NCBI GenBank assembly: GCA_030431355.1
Contig: JAUIJG010000147.1
Coordinates: 1-12,019 of the forward strand
Length of the DNA: 12,019 nt
DNA from: a bacterium
Lineage (GTDB): Bacteria; Cyanobacteriota; Vampirovibrionia; Obscuribacterales; Obscuribacteraceae
Direction of reading: 5' to 3'
Every line of letters begins with the position of its first letter. The first letter of the stretch is position 1. The notes below the pieces were generated by a model. That model made no database searches and was not told the origin of the DNA. It saw only the letters and a list, made by a program, of their open reading frames with translations. The position numbers and the translations under genes are program-made. Shown in pieces: positions 7,811-12,019 of the stretch.

Positions 7811-9076
7811 TTGGACGCCATCAAAGCCGATACGAAAAAGCAAGAAGAAGAAAAAATTCCGGACTCAATTATCGAGCAAGCCAGGGAGCTGTGCCGGGGA
7901 GCCGAGGTGCTACCGGACGGCTATATGGGCCTGGCAAGGAAACTAAATGACGTCAAAAAAGCCGGTCGTCCACTAAGGGTGAAACTGGGCGTAGACCCGA
8001 CCTCCACGGACCTGCACCTGGGTCATTCGGTGGTCTTCCGTAAGCTGCGACTCTTTCAAGATTTCGGACATCAGATAGTTCTTATTATAGGAGGGTTTAC
8101 CGCCCAGATAGGTGACCCTTCCGGCCGGAACGCCACTCGACCACACCTGACGGCCGAACAAGTCAAGGAGAACGCAAGAACATACCTTGAGCAGATGGGC
8201 CTCATCCTCGACATAGACAAAACAGAGACGAGGAACAACGAAGAGTGGCTCGCTCCCATGAATCTGAACGACATTCTAAAACTGGCAGGAAAAGTCACGG
8301 TTCAGCAACTGATCGCCAAAGAAGCTTTTGGTGAAAGGCTGGAAAACCAGCAGCCAATTTCTTTTCATGAGCTTTTCTACCCCATTTTGCAGGGATATGA
8401 CTCGGTCGCCATCGAAGCCGACGTGGAGCTTGGCGGCACGGATCAACGCTTCAACATTCTCCAGGGACGTGAACTGCAACCCCACTACGGACTGGAGCAG
8501 CAGGTAGCCTTTTTACTGCCTCTCATAGAAGGAACAGACGGCGTCAAGAAGATGTCCAAAACCTATGATAATTTCATCGGTCTGGCCGAAAAGCCTTCGG
8601 ATATGTTCGGAAAATGTATGCGTATTCCCGATGAATTAATTGTCAAATATTTCGAGTTGACCACTACGCTAACCGGAAAAGAAGTGGATGAAATAAAGGA
8701 ATTTCTCCAATCGGGCGGAAATCCCAAAGAAGCTAAAACACGCCTGGCTAAGCAGATAGTCATGCAATACCATGGTGCTGATGAGGCAGACAAAGCTGTC
8801 ACCGAATGGGATACCATTCATAGCAAGCGTCAACTTCCGGACGATATGCCGGAATACTCCCTTGATGAGGACAAGCAATTATTCCGCCTTCTACTCGACA
8901 CCAAGCTGGCCTCCGGCTCCAGCCAGGCCAAAAGACTGATAGCTGATGGTGGTGTCAGAATTGACGGAGAACAGATTAAAGACGCCAACCACTTGGTCAA
9001 GGTGGTCAAATCCGAAGAAGAGCAATCTTTCGTCTTACAGGTAGGCAGACGTCGTTTTATCAGGATTGTTTTTTAG
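7811..9076 (+). CDS. tyrS: Tyrosyl-tRNA synthetase
   Basis: This cytosolic class I enzyme charges tRNA-Tyr. The 421 residues fit the bacterial family. The catalytic core has the HIGH-type motif HLGH (69-72) within VDPTSTDLHLGHSVVF, followed by GGFTAQIGDPSGR (94-106). Tyrosine-pocket blocks are QGYDSVAIEADVELGGTDQ (194-212), and the second signature is KMSKT (247-251), typical of the TyrZ-like subgroup rather than the KFGKT type. The C-terminal S4-like RNA-binding domain covers roughly 355-421 (ASGSSQAKRLIADGGVRIDG). The N-terminal 15 residues are charged and start from TTG. It is the only plus-strand gene here. It is divergent from leuS, and its last 42 bp are also coding on the other strand for the kinase tail. 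Confidence 0.97.
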   Translation: MDAIKADTKKQEEEKIPDSIIEQARELCRGAEVLPDGYMGLARKLNDVKKAGRPLRVKLGVDPTSTDLHLGHSVVFRKLRLFQDFGHQIVLIIGGFTAQIGDPSGRNATRPHLTAEQVKENARTYLEQMGLILDIDKTETRNNEEWLAPMNLNDILKLAGKVTVQQLIAKEAFGERLENQQPISFHELFYPILQGYDSVAIEADVELGGTDQRFNILQGRELQPHYGLEQQVAFLLPLIEGTDGVKKMSKTYDNFIGLAEKPSDMFGKCMRIPDELIVKYFELTTTLTGKEVDEIKEFLQSGGNPKEAKTRLAKQIVMQYHGADEADKAVTEWDTIHSKRQLPDDMPEYSLDEDKQLFRLLLDTKLASGSSQAKRLIADGGVRIDGEQIKDANHLVKVVKSEEEQSFVLQVGRRRFIRIVF

Positions 9077-11029
9077 AGCGGAGTTCGCTTTTAGCATACT
9101 TCTATAACTGTAGTTGCGAGGATAGGTTTTCTTGTAAGGCAATATTGTCTGTATGAATACTCTATCTCTCTTCGCATTAAATCGATCCACCTGCGCTTCG
9201 GAGATATGCCGACACCCGGACAGCATAAGCATTTCAAGGTGAGGCAATCGGGCAAAGGACATCAGTTGGTCACCGGTTAAGTTACTGCCGGTAAGGGTCA
9301 ACCTCTTCAAAGAGGTCATGCTTAGGATTGCTTCGATATCCTCTTGCGATAGAGATGAGAACTCACAAGATAGACGGTGCAAATTCTTGAAGCCTTTCAG
9401 ATGCCTTGGCTTAATCGCCGTCTTAGAAATTCTCAAGGCGCTCAGCCGGGGCATTTTTTTGAGATACTCAACGCTTTTCAGAGTGATTCCTTCGCACAAT
9501 CCGACATCCAGAGTATTCAGCTGGGGAAGTGCAGACAGACATTTGATACCGTCATCGGTTATACCTATTCTTTCACACTTAAAAATCTTGAGGTGCGGCA
9601 AGGCGGCAAGTTCATAAACTCCCTTATCTGTAACAGCAGTCTCATCCACGTATACTTCTTGAAGGGTAGGCACTTTAGAGAGGACTTTCATAGATTTATC
9701 CGTGATTTTAGTATCATCCAGATTGATCTTTTTAATTCCGGTGAGATCTAGAGCGGCAACACCACGATCTCCAATAGCTGAGAACTTTAGAATGATTGTG
9801 GAGCTACCCTCGGTTTTATACTTTCCGGATAAAACATCATCATCAGTAACTTTTGAGTAATCGAAATCTCCTATACTCAGGCCCAGAGGCGCCAGACTGG
9901 AAAGACTATCGCTGGCTGAGTTCGTACTTTTGGCCATATCATGGTTGATTTTCTCTCCCACAATGGAGCTTTTGTAGTACGCCCATCCCACCACCGGCAG
10001 TGCCAGTAGAGAGACAGTTACGATTAAGAGGACAGGGACTTTCAACCTTCCCCTGGAGAGAATACTGCCGTTCAAGTGATTGAACTCCAGAGAAGGCGCG
10101 GACTCTTCTCTTTCTGACTCTCTTTCCGACAGCTCTTTACGAGCCCTCTCATCCGAAAGAATTTGCTTTAGTTCAAGAAGGTCCTCTTCCATGTATCTCA
10201 TCGATGGATAGCGCCTTCCAGGATCTTTGGCCAGAGCCCTCTTTATCACTCCTTCCACTTTGTCAACAAAAGGTTGGTCGCCATCGAGCCCGAATCGTGA
10301 CTCCGGCACAACCGGAGGCGGGGGCAATTTCATATGCATCTCCATGGTAGAGACCGGATCACTTCCACGAAATGGAACATCTCCACAAAGAGCTTCAAAG
10401 AGTACGCAACCAAGAGAATAGATATCGGCGCGTCCGTCAACTCGATCGGCTCTAATAGATTCCGGGCTTATATAGCAAGGAGAACCGACTATGGCATTCC
10501 CTGTGCTCTCGAACCCCTCCGGCATATCGAGGCTACCGAGATGGGCGATACCAAAATCTATTATCTGGGCGCGCCAACTACCCTCTACAGGATCCTGAGT
10601 GATCATAATGTTGTCCGACTTAAGGTCGCGATGAACAATACCTTGCCCATGGGCGTGGTGCATGGCCGAAGCTATCTGGGCACAAAAATCGATCAGAACC
10701 AGAGGATCATCCGAATCATTGCCTTCCAGAAACTCCTTTAAACTCTTACCCTCCAGATACTCCATGACCATGTAGGGGTCACCATTTTTCATGACCCCGA
10801 AATCAAAAACCTTGATAATATTTTCGTGATTTAGTTTGGCGGCAGCACGCGCCTCTTTCTGGAATCGAACCAGGCGTGACCGGGTGCTGGCCTTTCCGGA
10901 AAGCATTTTGATAGCCACTTCTTTTTCAAGAACCCTGTCCCGGGCAAGATAAACCAGACCCATGGCCCCGCTGCCTATGGGATCAAGGTATTCGTATCTC
11001 TCCAACAACTCTTGAGGAAATTCAGACAA
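9035..11029 (-). CDS. Membrane Ser/Thr protein kinase with leucine-rich-repeat ectodomain
   Basis: This 664-residue protein is a Hanks-type kinase of the bacterial PknB-like class, fused to a repeat domain. The kinase domain (about 12-290) has the glycine loop GSGAMG (19-24), K41 in VAIK, E59, HRDLKSDN (133-140), DFG (158-160) and SPE (188-190), so it should be active. A charged linker (295-312) precedes one transmembrane helix (about 331-351). The rest, predicted outside, holds about seven to eight repeats of roughly 24 residues (about 433-615) of the LxxLxLxxTxITDxG type found in RNI-like LRRs. The start is TTG at 11029: the upstream frame reaches TGA without an ATG, and the next Met is inside the glycine loop. 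It lies 83 bp downstream of the thioredoxin-like gene on the same strand. The likely role is sensing an extracytoplasmic ligand or protein; the ligand is unknown. Confidence 0.93.
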   Translation of the reverse strand: MSEFPQELLERYEYLDPIGSGAMGLVYLARDRVLEKEVAIKMLSGKASTRSRLVRFQKEARAAAKLNHENIIKVFDFGVMKNGDPYMVMEYLEGKSLKEFLEGNDSDDPLVLIDFCAQIASAMHHAHGQGIVHRDLKSDNIMITQDPVEGSWRAQIIDFGIAHLGSLDMPEGFESTGNAIVGSPCYISPESIRADRVDGRADIYSLGCVLFEALCGDVPFRGSDPVSTMEMHMKLPPPPVVPESRFGLDGDQPFVDKVEGVIKRALAKDPGRRYPSMRYMEEDLLELKQILSDERARKELSERESEREESAPSLEFNHLNGSILSRGRLKVPVLLIVTVSLLALPVVGWAYYKSSIVGEKINHDMAKSTNSASDSLSSLAPLGLSIGDFDYSKVTDDDVLSGKYKTEGSSTIILKFSAIGDRGVAALDLTGIKKINLDDTKITDKSMKVLSKVPTLQEVYVDETAVTDKGVYELAALPHLKIFKCERIGITDDGIKCLSALPQLNTLDVGLCEGITLKSVEYLKKMPRLSALRISKTAIKPRHLKGFKNLHRLSCEFSSLSQEDIEAILSMTSLKRLTLTGSNLTGDQLMSFARLPHLEMLMLSGCRHISEAQVDRFNAKRDRVFIQTILPYKKTYPRNYSYRSMLKANSALKNNPDKTTSAYL
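9077..9092 (+). terminator. Weak possible terminator after tyrS
   Basis: AGCG (9077-9080) and CGCT (9086-9089) flank a 5-nt loop directly after the tyrS stop and are followed by three more T residues. The stem is only 4 bp, and the site lies inside the opposing kinase coding region, so termination here is doubtful. Confidence 0.25.
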
Positions 11030-11112
11030 GTCTCTCGCTTCTTCTTCGACTTTTGTGACCTTGAATAATCATTCCCGTTTGTGTGGATTTCAGAACTTCC
11101 TCGAATTAAATT

Positions 11113-12019
11113 TCAACGAAAAGCAGCCCTGAGTCCGTAGTTGACGACACCTCGTCCCCCGGCTCGCATCAACCGCTTCATATTCTTGTTTCGCTTCTGC
11201 TTGCGCTGCTTCTTGGCAGGCACCTGGCCCAACATTTCCTGGGACCGTGCTCCTTGCCTGTCAACAAGCTTTCCGCTTGAATCGCGGAAGTCCTCATTCT
11301 TGTCGTACTTGGGGCGTCCATAATCTACGTAATGGGCCACATCGAATTGAGAGAAAGGAACAAACGGCCTGGCAGCCATACGCTCATGCATGATCACATC
11401 GGTGGTTTTGAAGGCGCCCCGGGGAATTTTCTGACCCTTATTCAGCCCATAGCTTGCCAACTGAACATTATTAATCGTGTCGGAAGTATGGAGACGATGT
11501 TTAATCTCATATTTTTTGTCAAAACCCTGCATGTTGGAACGCCGGACCATACTGTGGGGATGTTCATCTATATGAGCGATCTGCATCCGTTGAAAAAGTT
11601 CTCGCTTGGTCTGAAGGCTCATGGCCGGATTCGTCCAGACATCATGGAGACGTCCGGCAAACTCGACCTCTTTCGCCAGGTCGGACGGGTTCCAGTATCC
11701 GGGTAGACAATGCAAAACAGTCCCATCAGAGGTCATCAAAAAAGTTTGAAGATTGTGAGGTCCGGCACCATTACTAGTCTTTATCGCGTTTCCATCAACA
11801 TCATGCTTGCCGGAAAATCCGGCATAACTCTCTTTTGAAATATCGCGATAGCCGCAGACAAGTTCATTTTTAAGGATAGAAAGAGCAGGTTCCTGGGAGA
11901 GCGACACGGCTCTCAGACTATTGGCAGCGGATCACGTGGCGCCATCCATCTGGCCAATCATCTGCACCCAGAGAATCATCTTCCCTTCACGCCGGGCCTG
12001 ATTCTGGGCGGCACCAAGG
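11113..12019 (-). CDS. Thioredoxin-fold-like protein with in-frame TGA at the active-site position (candidate selenoprotein; 5' end cut by window)
   Basis: A 264-residue frame runs from GTG 11907 to TGA 11113-11115, but the same frame continues upstream through TGA 11932-11934 to the window edge, giving about 301 residues in view. Upstream of the TGA is a strand-like KMILWVQM ending in DGAT. Directly after it is a helix-like SAANSLRAV, then LVCGYRDIS. Next come a second strand pair, LQTFLMTSDGTVLH, and LPGYWNPSDL, as in thioredoxin-like proteins. The TGA falls between the first strand and first helix, where the nucleophilic Cys belongs. The C-terminal third is not thioredoxin-like: it is His- and Arg-rich and ends in a strongly basic tail (KKQRKQKRNKNMKR). 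It precedes the kinase gene on the same strand. It could be a selenoprotein, a gene broken by nonsense mutation or sequence error, or less likely two separate genes. The N-terminus, and any signal peptide, lies outside the window. Confidence 0.6.
11897..11914 (-). promoter_or_regulatory. Candidate bacterial SECIS hairpin downstream of the in-frame TGA
   Basis: Read on the minus strand, GAGAGC and GCTCTC form a perfect 6-bp stem around the loop CGTGTC. The loop starts 23 nt after the TGA. The known working rule for bacterial SECIS elements asks for a hairpin whose loop lies roughly 16-37 nt past the UGA with a G among the first two loop bases; the second base here is G. An alternative pairing adds CTG/CAG with a two-base bulge. 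A 6-bp hairpin can arise by chance, so this is only supporting evidence. Confidence 0.35.

Noticed and set aside
11905..11934. Treating the right-edge gene as two genes, with the second starting at GTG 11907
   Set aside because: The ribosome binding site is weak, and this would remove the first strand of the thioredoxin-like fold, which is present in frame just upstream of the TGA.

Overview
The window is about 12 kb of compact bacterial chromosome with roughly even base composition. It holds eight protein-coding loci: seven on the minus strand, and one (tyrS) on the plus strand. No rRNA, tRNA, CRISPR array, insertion sequence or phage gene was recognised. The organism cannot be named from the sequence. 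Two class I aminoacyl-tRNA synthetases, a Ser/Thr kinase with a leucine-rich-repeat ectodomain, and nickel-pincer cofactor genes would suit a large-genome free-living bacterium. Obscuribacterales-type non-photosynthetic Cyanobacteria or a planctomycete-like lineage are low-confidence guesses.

Layout. From 7557 down to 1 the minus strand reads leuS, a rhomboid-like membrane protein, a membrane-anchored NDP-sugar dehydratase of the FlaA1/WbpM/CapD type, larE and larB; larB runs off the left edge. The last three are tightly spaced (20 and 48 bp) and probably co-transcribed. A 253-bp divergent region (7558-7810) separates leuS from tyrS and holds nested inverted repeats. tyrS (plus) converges on the kinase gene (minus), and the two coding regions overlap by 42 bp. 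Upstream of the kinase, at the right edge, lies a thioredoxin-fold-like gene whose reading frame crosses an in-frame TGA at 11932-11934.

How the genes fit together. leuS and tyrS are housekeeping translation genes. The dehydratase acts on nucleotide sugars for surface glycans. LarB and LarE make the nickel-pincer nucleotide cofactor of lactate racemase-type enzymes; LarC and LarA homologues are not in view. The kinase is a probable membrane sensor.

Main leads: (1) the in-frame TGA falls where a thioredoxin-like active-site Cys is expected and is followed by a hairpin that fits the bacterial SECIS spacing rule, so this is a candidate selenoprotein, with a nonsense mutation or sequence error as the alternatives; (2) a rhomboid-like protein has Cys where the catalytic Ser should be but keeps the catalytic His; (3) LarE has exactly three cysteines, arranged as in the iron-sulfur type of the enzyme rather than the sacrificial type.
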